Assembly: GCF_049274025.1 (NCBI RefSeq)
Contig: NZ_JBASRV010000054.1
From: Miniphocaeibacter sp012841535
GTDB lineage: Bacteria; Bacillota; Clostridia; Tissierellales; Peptoniphilaceae
Direction: 5' to 3' (one strand)
Length of the DNA: 64,000 bases
Shown here one piece after another: positions 50,573 to 60,084 of the stretch. The first letter of the stretch is position 1. Every line of letters begins with the position of its first letter. The notes beneath the pieces are model-generated. The model ran no database searches. It saw only the letters and a program-made list of their open reading frames with translations, and had not been told where the DNA came from. The position numbers and the translations under genes are program-made.

Positions 50573-52456
50573 ATGATAGAAATATCTTTAAATAATATAG
50601 AAAAAAACTTTGGAATAGAAAATATTTTAAAAGATTTAAACTTACAGATTAATAAAGGAGAAAAAATAGGAATTGTAGGAGAAAATGGCTCAGGAAAAAC
50701 TACTATATTTAAAATAATAACTGGACTTGAAAGCCTTGACAAGGGAAGAATTTTTATTAGTAAAAATAGTAAAATAGGATATTTAGAGCAAGTACCTAAC
50801 TATTCATCAGATAGAACCGCTAGGGATATTTTAAATTTAGCTTTTAAAGAAGAACATGAAAAAAGAGAAGAACTTAGAATACTGGAAAACAAAATGAAGG
50901 ATTTACAAGGGGAGGAGTTAGAAAAGATTCTTAAAATATATGGAAAATTACAAGAGGAATTTGAATTAATTGGTGGCTATGATATAGAAGAAAAGTTAAG
51001 TAAAATTACAGTTGGTCTTGGAATTAATGAAAATATTATAAATTCAAAATTCAATACTCTAAGTGGTGGAGAAAAAACTACAGTACTACTTGGAAAAATA
51101 TTATTAGAATCTCCCGATATTTTATTATTAGATGAGCCGACAAATCATCTGGATATGGAGTCAATAGATTGGCTGGAAAATTATATTTCTAACTACAATG
51201 GAACTGTTATTACAATATCCCATGACAGATATTTTCTTGATAGGGTTGTTTCAAAAATAGTAGAAATATCCAATAAAAAAGCTAATATATTCTTTGGAAA
51301 CTATACTTATTATTTAAAGGAGAAAGAAAGACTTTTTGAAGAGGAATTAAAGAAATTTGAAAATCAACAAAAGGAAATAAAATCTATGGAAGAATCCATA
51401 AAAAGAATGAAGGAATGGGCTGCTAGGGGAGACAATGAAAATATGTTTCGTAGGGCCTTTAGTATGGAAAAAAGACTTAATAAAATGGAAGTTTTAGACA
51501 AACCTTTAAAGGAAAGTAATATGAAATTGAATTTTGAAATTAAGGGTAGGTCTGGAAATGAAGTTTTAAATATTAAGGATGTTTCTAAAAGTTATGGTAA
51601 GAAGATTCTTTTCCAAGACCTTAATATGAATATTAAATTTAAAGACAAGGTGTCTATAATAGGAAAAAATGGCACTGGTAAAACTACTATAATTAAAATG
51701 ATTTTAGGGAAGGAAAAACAGGACAAGGGAGAAATAAAAATAGGGTCTAATGTTAAAATAGGTTACTTAGAACAAAACATTACATTTAAAGATGAAAATA
51801 AAAACATTCTAGACACCTTTAGATATGATTTCTTATTTTCAGAAGAAGAAGCTAGAGGAATTTTAGCTAAATTCTTATTTTTTGGCGAAGATGTTTTTAA
51901 AAGAGTTAAGGACCTTTCCGGAGGAGAAAGAGCTAGACTTAGGCTTTGTCAATTAATGCATAAGGAAATAAATACATTAATATTAGATGAGCCGACAAAT
52001 CATTTAGATATTTTAAGTCGGGAAATGTTAGAGGAAACCTTAATGGAATTTAAAGGAACTTTAATTTTTATTTCCCATGACAGATACTTTATAAATAAAC
52101 TTGCCAATACAATTTATGAACTTTCAGATAAAAGATTTAATAAATTTTTAGGAAATTACGATTATTATATTGAGAAAAAGACAGAAGAAAAAACAAGAGA
52201 AGAAAATATTGAAATTAAAGAAAAGAAAGCGTTGCTTAAAAATAATAGAAATATAAAAAAGAAAAAGAATCCTATAAAGATAAAATTAATAGAAGATGAA
52301 ATTTCTATATTAGATGAGAAAATAGAAAAAATAGAAGAAGAAATGGAAATATTTGCAGCGGATTTTGTTAAACTAAATGAGTTATTAAAGGAAAAGGGTA
52401 CTATTGAAGAAAAACTTAGTGAATTAATGGAGGAATGGATGAAATTAAATGAGTAG
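50573..52456 (+). CDS. ABC-F family ATPase (ribosome-associated)
   Basis: A 627-residue soluble protein with two ABC domains and no membrane segments. Domain 1 has GENGSGKTT, TLSGGEKTT and LLLDEPTNHLD; domain 2 has GKNGTGKTT, LSGGERARL and LILDEPTNHLD. The interdomain linker (about 250-310) has MKEWAARGDNENMFRRAFSM, and the C-terminus is a Lys/Glu coiled coil. ABC-F proteins act on the ribosome: housekeeping ones modulate translation, others protect against antibiotics. The attenuator-like leader favours an inducible protective role (inference). Confidence 0.9.
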   Translation: MIEISLNNIEKNFGIENILKDLNLQINKGEKIGIVGENGSGKTTIFKIITGLESLDKGRIFISKNSKIGYLEQVPNYSSDRTARDILNLAFKEEHEKREELRILENKMKDLQGEELEKILKIYGKLQEEFELIGGYDIEEKLSKITVGLGINENIINSKFNTLSGGEKTTVLLGKILLESPDILLLDEPTNHLDMESIDWLENYISNYNGTVITISHDRYFLDRVVSKIVEISNKKANIFFGNYTYYLKEKERLFEEELKKFENQQKEIKSMEESIKRMKEWAARGDNENMFRRAFSMEKRLNKMEVLDKPLKESNMKLNFEIKGRSGNEVLNIKDVSKSYGKKILFQDLNMNIKFKDKVSIIGKNGTGKTTIIKMILGKEKQDKGEIKIGSNVKIGYLEQNITFKDENKNILDTFRYDFLFSEEEARGILAKFLFFGEDVFKRVKDLSGGERARLRLCQLMHKEINTLILDEPTNHLDILSREMLEETLMEFKGTLIFISHDRYFINKLANTIYELSDKRFNKFLGNYDYYIEKKTEEKTREENIEIKEKKALLKNNRNIKKKKNPIKIKLIEDEISILDEKIEKIEEEMEIFAADFVKLNELLKEKGTIEEKLSELMEEWMKLNE

Positions 52457-52595
52457 TAGGTAAGTTAGTGGATAAATACTGAAAATAAATTTTTTGTATT
52501 TGTATAAATATTAAATTTAGCATGTTTTTTAATTTTAGTATACTATAATTATAATTAGAAGTTATTATTTTTAATAAAACGAAGGATAAGATAAA

Positions 52596-54341
52596 ATGAA
52601 ATTTAGAACTAAGTTTTTTATTATATTTATTGTTTCAATTTTAATTCAAGGAACTGCAATAGGTTATTTTTCCTATTATTATGCAAGAAATATTGCCTCT
52701 AAAAGCAGGAAACAGAATATTTCAAATATGGTAAATTTAATAGATATAAATATTAATTCTAAAATTAAATATATAGATACTATTATAAATGATATTAATA
52801 AGGTAGATATTAAAGAAACATTATTGAATGATGGGGGTAGAAGAGGCATAGATAATAATATGTCAGACTTATTAGATAGTTTAAATCTTATACTTGGAAA
52901 TATAAATAGTCTTATTCTAGTTGATAATGAAGACATGTATTATAAAAATATTAAATTTGATAGTATTAGTAAATTTTATGCTAAACATTTTCAAAATCAG
53001 GAAATTCTTAAAAAATCGATGGAAAATCCTGGTAAATTATATTGGTCAGGTATTAATAGAGCTTTTGTATCATATACAAATAGAGTTGAAAATGTAGTTT
53101 TAATGAGTTATGGATTGGGTGATAATATAAGTTTGGGAATCGAAATAAGTTCAGAGGGTTTTGAAGATTTAATTCCATTAGCTCAAGATATTTTTAAAGA
53201 TCAGTATGTTTTTATTTTGGACAAAAATAACAATATTATTGCAAGTAATAAAGTGATAAAATCTGAATGGATTGAATATTTAAATGAAACAAATATTGAT
53301 AATGGTGAAATGGATATTAAATTAAATGATGAAAAATATTATTTCAGAAATCAATATAACGGCGTAACAGGTTGGAGAACCTTTGCATTAATATCTAACA
53401 ATAGAATATTTTATAATAATACTATGCTTAGAGATTTTATAATTTATTTTGTAGTTTTATCAATTTTGGTTTTTTCAATTATGGCGTACTTAGTATCTTA
53501 TGGATTAACTAAGCCTTTAGAAAAATTAACTTTAGCTATGAGAAATGCTGAAAAAGATAAGTACAAGGTTCAAATAAAAAATTCTAAAAAGGACGAAATA
53601 GGGATTTTAACAGATTCATTTAACGAATTAATACAAAAGATTAATATACTAGTAAATGAAGTGTATTTAAGCAAGATTACACAAAAAAATGCTGAAATTG
53701 AAGCATTACAGTCTCAAATTAACCCTCATTTTCTTTATAATACTTTAGATTCGATTAATTGGATGCTTTTAGAAAAGGAAGAATATGAAATTAGTAATAT
53801 AATTATTTCTTTAGGGGATATTCTAAAATACAGCATGGATATAAATAATGGTTTTGTTCCACTTTCTGATGAAATTAATAATATTGAAAACTATCTGTTA
53901 ATTCAAAAAAACAGATTTGAAGATAAGCTACAATTCTCTATAGACATTCCTAATGAAATGTTAGGAGAAAAAGTACCAAAATTAATTTTACAACCAATTG
54001 TAGAAAATTCTATAATTCATGGTGTAGATAGTGAGCAATATGATATAGCTATTAATATTACAATAGATGCTTATTTTGTTGACGAGAATATAAATATTGA
54101 AATAGTAGATAATGGTGTGGGGATAGATGCTAAGAAGGTTAAAAAACTAAATGAATATTTAGAAAAAGATACCGATGATTTAAACAGTATTGGTTTAAAA
54201 AATGTTAATAGAAGAATTAAATTATATTTTGGAGAGGATTTTGGAATAAAAATATACAGCAAAAGAAATGTAGGGACTAAAGTTGTTATTACAATTCCAA
54301 GGGAAGGGGAATCTGTTACAAATGAATATAATAATAATTGA
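52596..54341 (+). CDS. LytS/YesM-type sensor histidine kinase
   Basis: A 581-residue membrane kinase. Two membrane segments (about 7-27 and 283-303) flank a large extracellular domain of some 255 residues (a likely Cache-type sensor). A HAMP domain follows (GLTKPLEKLTLAM), then a His_kinase domain with the phosphorylated His in QINPHFLYNTLDS and a HATPase domain with VDNGVGID. It pairs with the AraC-type regulator overlapping its end, as in YesM/YesN systems that sense sugars or nucleosides. Confidence 0.92.
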   Translation: MKFRTKFFIIFIVSILIQGTAIGYFSYYYARNIASKSRKQNISNMVNLIDININSKIKYIDTIINDINKVDIKETLLNDGGRRGIDNNMSDLLDSLNLILGNINSLILVDNEDMYYKNIKFDSISKFYAKHFQNQEILKKSMENPGKLYWSGINRAFVSYTNRVENVVLMSYGLGDNISLGIEISSEGFEDLIPLAQDIFKDQYVFILDKNNNIIASNKVIKSEWIEYLNETNIDNGEMDIKLNDEKYYFRNQYNGVTGWRTFALISNNRIFYNNTMLRDFIIYFVVLSILVFSIMAYLVSYGLTKPLEKLTLAMRNAEKDKYKVQIKNSKKDEIGILTDSFNELIQKINILVNEVYLSKITQKNAEIEALQSQINPHFLYNTLDSINWMLLEKEEYEISNIIISLGDILKYSMDINNGFVPLSDEINNIENYLLIQKNRFEDKLQFSIDIPNEMLGEKVPKLILQPIVENSIIHGVDSEQYDIAINITIDAYFVDENINIEIVDNGVGIDAKKVKKLNEYLEKDTDDLNSIGLKNVNRRIKLYFGEDFGIKIYSKRNVGTKVVITIPREGESVTNEYNNN

Positions 54342-55053
54342 TGATGAACCTAAAGTTAGAAATGGTTTAATTAAGATTTTAAAAAATAAGTACAAGGAAG
54401 AAGTAAATTTAAATTCATTTTCAAATGGTATTGAAGCATTAGAATATTTGAAAACAAATCCTGCAGATATAATTATTACAGACATAAAAATGCCAAGAAT
54501 GAATGGACTTGAAATGGTTGAAAAATTGCGAAATGAAAATTATGATGCTGAAATAATTATTTTAAGTGGATATAGCTATTTTCAATATGCACAAAAGGCA
54601 ATAGAGCTGAAAGTTAGAAAATATTTAACAAAACCAACTAATACAAAAGAATTATTTGAAACAATAGATACTATTAAAGAAGAGTTGAATTTTATTATAG
54701 AAGAGGAGAATTCAGTAATTGAAGAAAATCCTTCAAATTTAATAGTGTCTAAAGCTATAGAGTTCATAGAAAGTAATTTTGAAAAAAAACTTAGTTTAAA
54801 AGATATAGCAGAGGAGCTATATGTATCCCCTAATTATTTAAGTAGATTATTTAAAAAAGAAATGAATATAAATCTTTTTGATTATATACAAGCATATAGA
54901 TTGGAAAAATCAAAAGAATTATTAGATGATATTTCCTTAAAAGTCTTTGAAATAGCGAAAATTGTAGGTTATAGTGACACAAAGTATTTTAGTGGTATTT
55001 TTAAAAAAACTTTTGGATGTACGCCATTAGAATATAGGAATAGAAAGAAATAA
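54322..55053 (+). CDS. AraC-type response regulator (YesN-like)
   Basis: A 243-residue regulator. The receiver domain (1-120) has IIDDEPKVR, the phosphoacceptor Asp in IIITDIKMPRMNG and the Lys in YLTKPT. A linker of about 25 residues leads to two helix-turn-helix motifs of the AraC type (LSLKDIAEELYVSPNYLSRL and VFEIAKIVGYSDTKYFSGIF). The start at 54322 overlaps the kinase gene by 20 bases and has GGAAGGGGAA upstream. Confidence 0.92.
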   Translation: MNIIIIDDEPKVRNGLIKILKNKYKEEVNLNSFSNGIEALEYLKTNPADIIITDIKMPRMNGLEMVEKLRNENYDAEIIILSGYSYFQYAQKAIELKVRKYLTKPTNTKELFETIDTIKEELNFIIEEENSVIEENPSNLIVSKAIEFIESNFEKKLSLKDIAEELYVSPNYLSRLFKKEMNINLFDYIQAYRLEKSKELLDDISLKVFEIAKIVGYSDTKYFSGIFKKTFGCTPLEYRNRKK

Positions 55054-55085
55054 AATATGATTTGTATATATAAATAGGGGTAATT

Positions 55086-56096
55086 ATGAGAAAAAAGATT
55101 TTTTTATTAATATTAATAATATTAATTGTAAACTCAGGATGTTCTATGCCATTAAAAACTAATACAGATATTAACGAAATAAAAAAAATTAATAAAAAAA
55201 TTGTGTTGTTACTACCAGGTCCTATAAATGATGATGGATGGAGTGCTAATAATTATTCTGGTTTGAGAATAGCAAGTAATAATTTAGGGATAAAGGTAGA
55301 ATATGTGGAGAATATTGCTATTGAAGATTATGAAAAAACAATAAAAGAATACGGAGAAAAAGAGTATGATTTAATTTTATTGGCAGGTAATCAGTTTGAA
55401 GAAACTGTTTCAGAACTAGCACCAAGTTTTCCCAAAAGTATATTTTGTGTAATAAATGGGAAAAATGATAAGGGTAATAATTTATCTCCTGTGTTACCTA
55501 AAGAATATGAAGCTAGTTATTTAGCATCAGTCATTGCAGGTAATATTACAAAAACAGGAAAATTAGGTGTTATAGGAGATTATCCAGAAGAATCAATAGA
55601 AAAATCTTTAGATATATTTGAAAAAAATAGTATACGAATAGCAGAAAATAGAAATATAAAGGGGATTTCTATAAGAGCATATACAAATAGCTGGATAGAC
55701 AGACAACTAGGAAAATTAATTGCTAGTCAGTTAATAGAAGAAGGTGTAGATGTCCTATTTGTTGATTCTCATGATGCAGATTTAGGAGTTATTGAAATTG
55801 CAAAAGAAAAAGGTGTAAAAGTCATAGGGTTTGTAAATGATAGGACTAAAATTGATTCAGAAACTGTTGTAGCTTCTGTAGTTTATGATTTTGATGCATT
55901 ATATAAATGGGTGCTAGGTGCGTATTTAAATGAAAGACTGGAGGTTAGTAAAGTTAATACAATAGGTGTTTCTGAAGGGGTTTTTAAAATTATTTGTACA
56001 GAAAACATACCAAAATCACTAGAAAAAATTTTATCTAGTGAAGTGGATAGAATTAAAAATAAAGAAATAAACTTTGATAAATTATACGAGAAGTAG
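55086..56096 (+). CDS. BMP-family substrate-binding lipoprotein in a two-component locus
   Basis: A 336-residue lipoprotein (signal MRKKIFLLILIILIV, lipobox NSGC) with the BMP/PnrA pattern: VLLLPGPINDDGWSANNYSG, LILLAGNQFEETVSELA, and CVINGKN. It is a distant paralogue of the nucleoside-binding protein at 18754 but has no permease or ATPase beside it. It lies 32 bases after the regulator gene, so it may act as an external sensor subunit for the kinase or be its target (inference). A terminator follows directly. Confidence 0.87.
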   Translation: MRKKIFLLILIILIVNSGCSMPLKTNTDINEIKKINKKIVLLLPGPINDDGWSANNYSGLRIASNNLGIKVEYVENIAIEDYEKTIKEYGEKEYDLILLAGNQFEETVSELAPSFPKSIFCVINGKNDKGNNLSPVLPKEYEASYLASVIAGNITKTGKLGVIGDYPEESIEKSLDIFEKNSIRIAENRNIKGISIRAYTNSWIDRQLGKLIASQLIEEGVDVLFVDSHDADLGVIEIAKEKGVKVIGFVNDRTKIDSETVVASVVYDFDALYKWVLGAYLNERLEVSKVNTIGVSEGVFKIICTENIPKSLEKILSSEVDRIKNKEINFDKLYEK

Positions 56097-56097
56097 T

Positions 56098-56130
56098 TAA
56101 CTAACACCTGTAAATACAGGTGTTAGTTTT
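56098..56130. terminator. Terminator after the BMP/two-component operon
   Basis: CTAACACCTGTA and TACAGGTGTTAG at 56101-56112 and 56115-56126 are exact complements with a minimal loop, followed by TTTT. It also faces the converging Lrp gene. Confidence 0.85.
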
Positions 56131-56153
56131 ATATTAGTATACTTGGTTATCTA

Positions 56154-56585
56154 TTATAATAGATTATTGTTTTTTATTTCGTCTAAAATCAAATAGGTTT
56201 CAGCTTCACCGTATTTTTTTAATTCAAGTAAAATTTTTTCAAGTTCATCAAGATTTTTACAGTAGCCCTTTAGAAAGTAGTTATATTTGCCGGTTAATGA
56301 ATATATTTTGCTTATATTAGAAAAATTCTTTAAGCTTTTTGAAAAAACATCGTAATGAATTTTCAAATCCTTTAAGGCAATAAAAAAAGGTAGGGAAAAG
56401 CCTGATTTTTTAAAATCAATATTAATGGTATATCCCTTAATAATATTATTATCTTCTAATTTTTCAATTCTTTGTTTTACTGATGGCTGTGACATATTTA
56501 CCTCTTGGGAAATTTGTCTAATAGGCAAACGACTATTTTTTTCTAATAATTTTAATATTTTTATATCTGTAAGATCTAAATTCAT
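56154..56585 (-). CDS. Lrp/AsnC-family transcriptional regulator
   Basis: A 143-residue regulator with an N-terminal helix-turn-helix (MNLDLTDIKILKLLEKNSR..., VNMSQPSVKQRIEKLED) and a C-terminal ligand-binding domain. It is divergent from kynureninase with about 160 bases between the starts; Lrp-type regulators often respond to the amino acid used by the adjacent enzyme, so a tryptophan-type or kynurenine ligand is possible (inference). Confidence 0.9.
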   Translation of the reverse strand: MNLDLTDIKILKLLEKNSRLPIRQISQEVNMSQPSVKQRIEKLEDNNIIKGYTINIDFKKSGFSLPFFIALKDLKIHYDVFSKSLKNFSNISKIYSLTGKYNYFLKGYCKNLDELEKILLELKKYGEAETYLILDEIKNNNLL

Positions 56586-56744
56586 AAATTACTCCTAAGT
56601 ATAATAAGTAAATTTTATCATATTAAATAAAATATTAAATAAACTTTTATTTTAAAAGGAAATAGGCGATTTAACTAATATTATATATGTATTTATTTTT
56701 TATAAACTAATAGAATTAGAATAAGAAGAAATAGGAGGTATAGA

Positions 56745-58028
56745 ATGGATTATAATTTTAAAGATGGATTGGATTTTGCTAAAGAATTAGATGAAAAAGA
56801 TGATTTAAAAGAATATAGAAATCATTTTTATTTAAAAGAAGATGAAATTTACATGGATGGAAATTCCTTGGGTTTAGCTTCAAAAGAAGGGGAGAAATCA
56901 CTACTTAAAATACTTGATATTTGGAAAGAGGAGGCTATTAAAATTTGGAATATAGAAGATGGGAAATACCATCAATATTCTAGACATCTAGCAAAAAAAA
57001 TGGCTCCTTTAGTAGGTGCTAAGGATAATGAAGTTGTTATTACAGGTAGTACTACTTCCAATATTCATCAAGCTATAAGTACTTTTTATAAACCGACAAA
57101 GGAAAAATATAAAATATTAGTTGATGATTTAAATTTTGCTTCGGATAGATATGCAGTAGACAGTCAAATTAGAATTCACGGTTTAGAAGTGGAGGACGCT
57201 GTAAAAGTTGTAAAATCTGAAGATGGAAAATATATTGATGAAGATAAAATTATAGAGGCAATGACAGAGGATGTTTCTTTAATATTATTACCAACTATAT
57301 TATATAGGTCATCACAAATATTGGATATGAAAAGATTAACAGAAGAAGCACATAAACGAAATATTATTATAGGCTTTGACCTTTGTCATGCTATAGGGGC
57401 AATTGAAATAGATTTTTCAGATATAAAACCGGATTTTGCAGTATGGTGTACCTATAAGTATCTATCAGGTGGTCCAGGTTCTATTGCAGGTTTATATATA
57501 AACGAAAAACATTTTAAGAAATTGCCGGGAATGGCTGGTTGGTATGGAAATAAGTTGGAAACACAATTCCAATTAAAACATGAATTTGATCATGAAGAAG
57601 ACGCTAGTGGATGGCAAATAGGTACTCCTTCCTTGTTTTCTATGGCACCATTAGATGGAGTTTTAGATATTTTTAAGGAAGTAGGTATGAAAAGGATCAG
57701 GGAAAAATCTTTAAAACTTACAGCATATTTTATGTACCTAGTAGATAATAAATTAGGTAAGTATGGATATAAAATAGACAATCCTCGTGACAATGAGAAA
57801 AGGGGAGGACATATTTGTTTAACCCATAACAAGGCCTATCAAATAAGTATTGCCTTAAGGGATTTAGGGGTAATCCCGGACTTTAGAGAACCAAATGTAA
57901 TAAGGATAGCTCCTATTGCCCTATACAATACATTTGAAGAGCTTTATAGGGTAGTGGAAATATTGGAAAAAATAGCTCTGGAAAAAACTTATGAAAATTA
58001 TAGCGAAATTAGAAAAACGGTAATATAG
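56745..58028 (+). CDS. kynU: Kynureninase
   Basis: A 427-residue PLP enzyme that cleaves L-kynurenine to anthranilate and alanine. The PLP Lys is in WCTYKYLSGGPGSIAG, the cofactor-binding Asp and His in FDLCHAIGAIEIDF, and YMDGNSLG near the N-terminus and GWQIGTPSLFSMAPLDG later are family hallmarks. ATAGGAGG precedes the ATG. No oxygen-dependent tryptophan dioxygenase or kynurenine formamidase gene lies beside it, so the kynurenine may come from outside the cell (inference). Confidence 0.93.
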   Translation: MDYNFKDGLDFAKELDEKDDLKEYRNHFYLKEDEIYMDGNSLGLASKEGEKSLLKILDIWKEEAIKIWNIEDGKYHQYSRHLAKKMAPLVGAKDNEVVITGSTTSNIHQAISTFYKPTKEKYKILVDDLNFASDRYAVDSQIRIHGLEVEDAVKVVKSEDGKYIDEDKIIEAMTEDVSLILLPTILYRSSQILDMKRLTEEAHKRNIIIGFDLCHAIGAIEIDFSDIKPDFAVWCTYKYLSGGPGSIAGLYINEKHFKKLPGMAGWYGNKLETQFQLKHEFDHEEDASGWQIGTPSLFSMAPLDGVLDIFKEVGMKRIREKSLKLTAYFMYLVDNKLGKYGYKIDNPRDNEKRGGHICLTHNKAYQISIALRDLGVIPDFREPNVIRIAPIALYNTFEELYRVVEILEKIALEKTYENYSEIRKTVI

Positions 58029-58179
58029 AATGGCTATAGTAAGAAAAAAAGCTTTTAAATATAGTGTGAAAATGTTTATGTTATAATATTATTGTGATTA
58101 GTTATAGATATTATAAACAAAACTATAGGACTTGTTTATTAAGGAAGTTGTAATTACTACTAGAAAGGGGAATACAACT

Positions 58180-59391
58180 ATGGACTATAGGAAACATTTA
58201 AAAAGCACTATTAATGACTATTTAGAAATTAAAGATAGTATTAAAACAGGACTTGAAAGAAAAGAAGAAATAGAAAAAAATAGGAAGATAATTTTAGAAA
58301 AACTTAAGGGAACAGAAGAAGATTGGAAAGATTATAGGTGGCAATTAAAAAACAGAATAGATACTGCAGAGAAATTAAAAAATATATTTCCACTTACAGA
58401 TGAAGAAATTAAAGAAGTGGATAAGGTAGCAAATACTTATAGGTTTGCTATATCGCCTTATTATCTTTCTCTTATTGATACTGAAGATTTTAAAGATCCA
58501 ATAAAATTACAAGCTATACCATCAGGTAAGGAATTAATTGGTCATGGTGATTTAGACCCTATGGATGAAAAGGGAACAACACCAGTAGAGGGAATAACAA
58601 GAAGGTATCCTGACAGACTAATTGTAAAGGTAACTAATCAATGTGGTATGTATTGTAGATTTTGTCAAAGAAGAAGGTTAATAGGAGAAACCGATCACCA
58701 TATAGACAGAAAAACATTAGAAGAAGATATTGAATATATTAGAAATAATGAAGAAATAAGGGATATTCTTTTAACTGGTGGCGACGCTTTTATGTTGTCA
58801 GATAGTACAATAGAATGGCTTTTACAGGAATTACGCTCTATTCCCCATGTTGAAATCATACGTTTTGGAACAAGAACACCTGTTACTTTACCACAAAGAG
58901 TAACGGATAATCTAGTTAATATATTGAAAAAATATCATCCGGTTTATGTAAATACGCATTTTAATTCACCTGCTGAAATAACTGAAGAATCTAAAGAGGC
59001 TTGTGAAAAACTGGCTAATGCAGGAATTCCTTTAGGAAATCAAATGGTTTTATTAAATAATGTTAATAATGACCCTATGGTTGTAAGAAAATTAAACCAA
59101 GCACTTTTAACTATTAGGGTAAAACCCTACTATATATTCCATACTAAACCGGTAAAAGGTACAGAACATTTTTGGTGTAGAGTAGAAGAAGGTTTAGAAA
59201 TTATGGAATCTTTAAGAGGAAGAACATCAGGTATGGCAATTCCTAGCTATATTGTAAATGGTCCAGGTGGACTGGGGAAAACTCCGGTGTTACCAAATTA
59301 TTTACAATATATAGGTAGAGATAAGGCCTATTTTAGAAACTGGAATGGAGTTCCTTTTGAAATAGAAAATAAATTTGATGATATTGAATGA
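58180..59391 (+). CDS. eam: Glutamate 2,3-aminomutase (radical SAM, PLP)
   Basis: A 403-residue member of the lysine 2,3-aminomutase family. The radical SAM motif CxxxCxxC is CGMYCRFC; the PLP Lys lies in the GLGKTPVLPNY region. Two positions that hold Asp in lysine enzymes to bind the substrate are Lys (in YIFHTKPVKG) and Asn (in IVNGPGG) here, the pair known from clostridial glutamate 2,3-aminomutase. It makes beta-glutamate, a compatible solute. AAAGGGG precedes the ATG at 58180. Confidence 0.88.
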   Translation: MDYRKHLKSTINDYLEIKDSIKTGLERKEEIEKNRKIILEKLKGTEEDWKDYRWQLKNRIDTAEKLKNIFPLTDEEIKEVDKVANTYRFAISPYYLSLIDTEDFKDPIKLQAIPSGKELIGHGDLDPMDEKGTTPVEGITRRYPDRLIVKVTNQCGMYCRFCQRRRLIGETDHHIDRKTLEEDIEYIRNNEEIRDILLTGGDAFMLSDSTIEWLLQELRSIPHVEIIRFGTRTPVTLPQRVTDNLVNILKKYHPVYVNTHFNSPAEITEESKEACEKLANAGIPLGNQMVLLNNVNNDPMVVRKLNQALLTIRVKPYYIFHTKPVKGTEHFWCRVEEGLEIMESLRGRTSGMAIPSYIVNGPGGLGKTPVLPNYLQYIGRDKAYFRNWNGVPFEIENKFDDIE

Positions 59392-59443
59392 TTATATATG
59401 TTGTAAGTATAAAACTATATTATTCTAGGAAATAAATAATAAA

Positions 59444-59477
59444 AATAACCTAAGTAATTTTATTTAGGTTATTTTTT
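59444..59477 (+). terminator. Terminator of eam
   Basis: AATAACCTAA at 59444-59453 pairs with TTAGGTTATT at 59464-59473, followed by T residues. Confidence 0.82.
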
Positions 59478-59529
59478 ATATTAATCTTAAATATTATTTA
59501 AGATTTCATTACTTAATAAAGAGGTAAAT

Positions 59530-60039
59530 ATGAATTATGTTGAAATTTCAGATGAATTTGTTATTAAAAAATTAAACATTAACCATATTTCTGAAATTTA
59601 TGAACTTTGTAAAACCAATCCTAAATATTATGAATATTCTAAGGAAGATTTGACTAGGGAATTTATTTTAAAGGATTTAAAGGCACTACCTAAAGGTAAA
59701 AGTTATGATGCTAAATACTATTTAGGATTTTATAAAAACAATGATTTACTTGCAGTATTGGATTTAATAGAAAAATATCCGAATTCTAAAACTGTTTTTA
59801 TAGGTTTTTTCATGGTTAATAAAAAATATCAGGGTAAAAAGATAGGAAGTAAAATCATTAAGGATTTAATAAATTTTCTAGTTAAAGAAGATTTTATGAA
59901 AATCAAATTAGGTGTAATTGAAGAAAATATTGAAGCTATAAAATTTTGGGAAAATATAGGATTTATATATGAAAATAAAAAAATAGAAGATGAAAAATAT
60001 AATATAATGATTTATGAAATGGAAATTAATACTAGATAG
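59530..60039 (+). CDS. GNAT-family acetyltransferase
   Basis: A 169-residue acetyltransferase. Residues around 90-110 (FFMVNKKYQGKKIGSKII) contain the V.p.yqGkGiG acetyl-CoA loop; the C-terminal NIEAIKFWENIGFIYENK is the usual N-A-IxFWxxxGF pattern. Typical of small-molecule or peptide GNATs; substrate unknown. GAGGTAAAT precedes the ATG; transcribed alone or with the pirin gene 45 bases downstream. Confidence 0.85.
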   Translation: MNYVEISDEFVIKKLNINHISEIYELCKTNPKYYEYSKEDLTREFILKDLKALPKGKSYDAKYYLGFYKNNDLLAVLDLIEKYPNSKTVFIGFFMVNKKYQGKKIGSKIIKDLINFLVKEDFMKIKLGVIEENIEAIKFWENIGFIYENKKIEDEKYNIMIYEMEINTR

Positions 60040-60084
60040 TGATATTTTTTCGAAATTTGGGTATATAGTAGCGGAGGTGATAAA

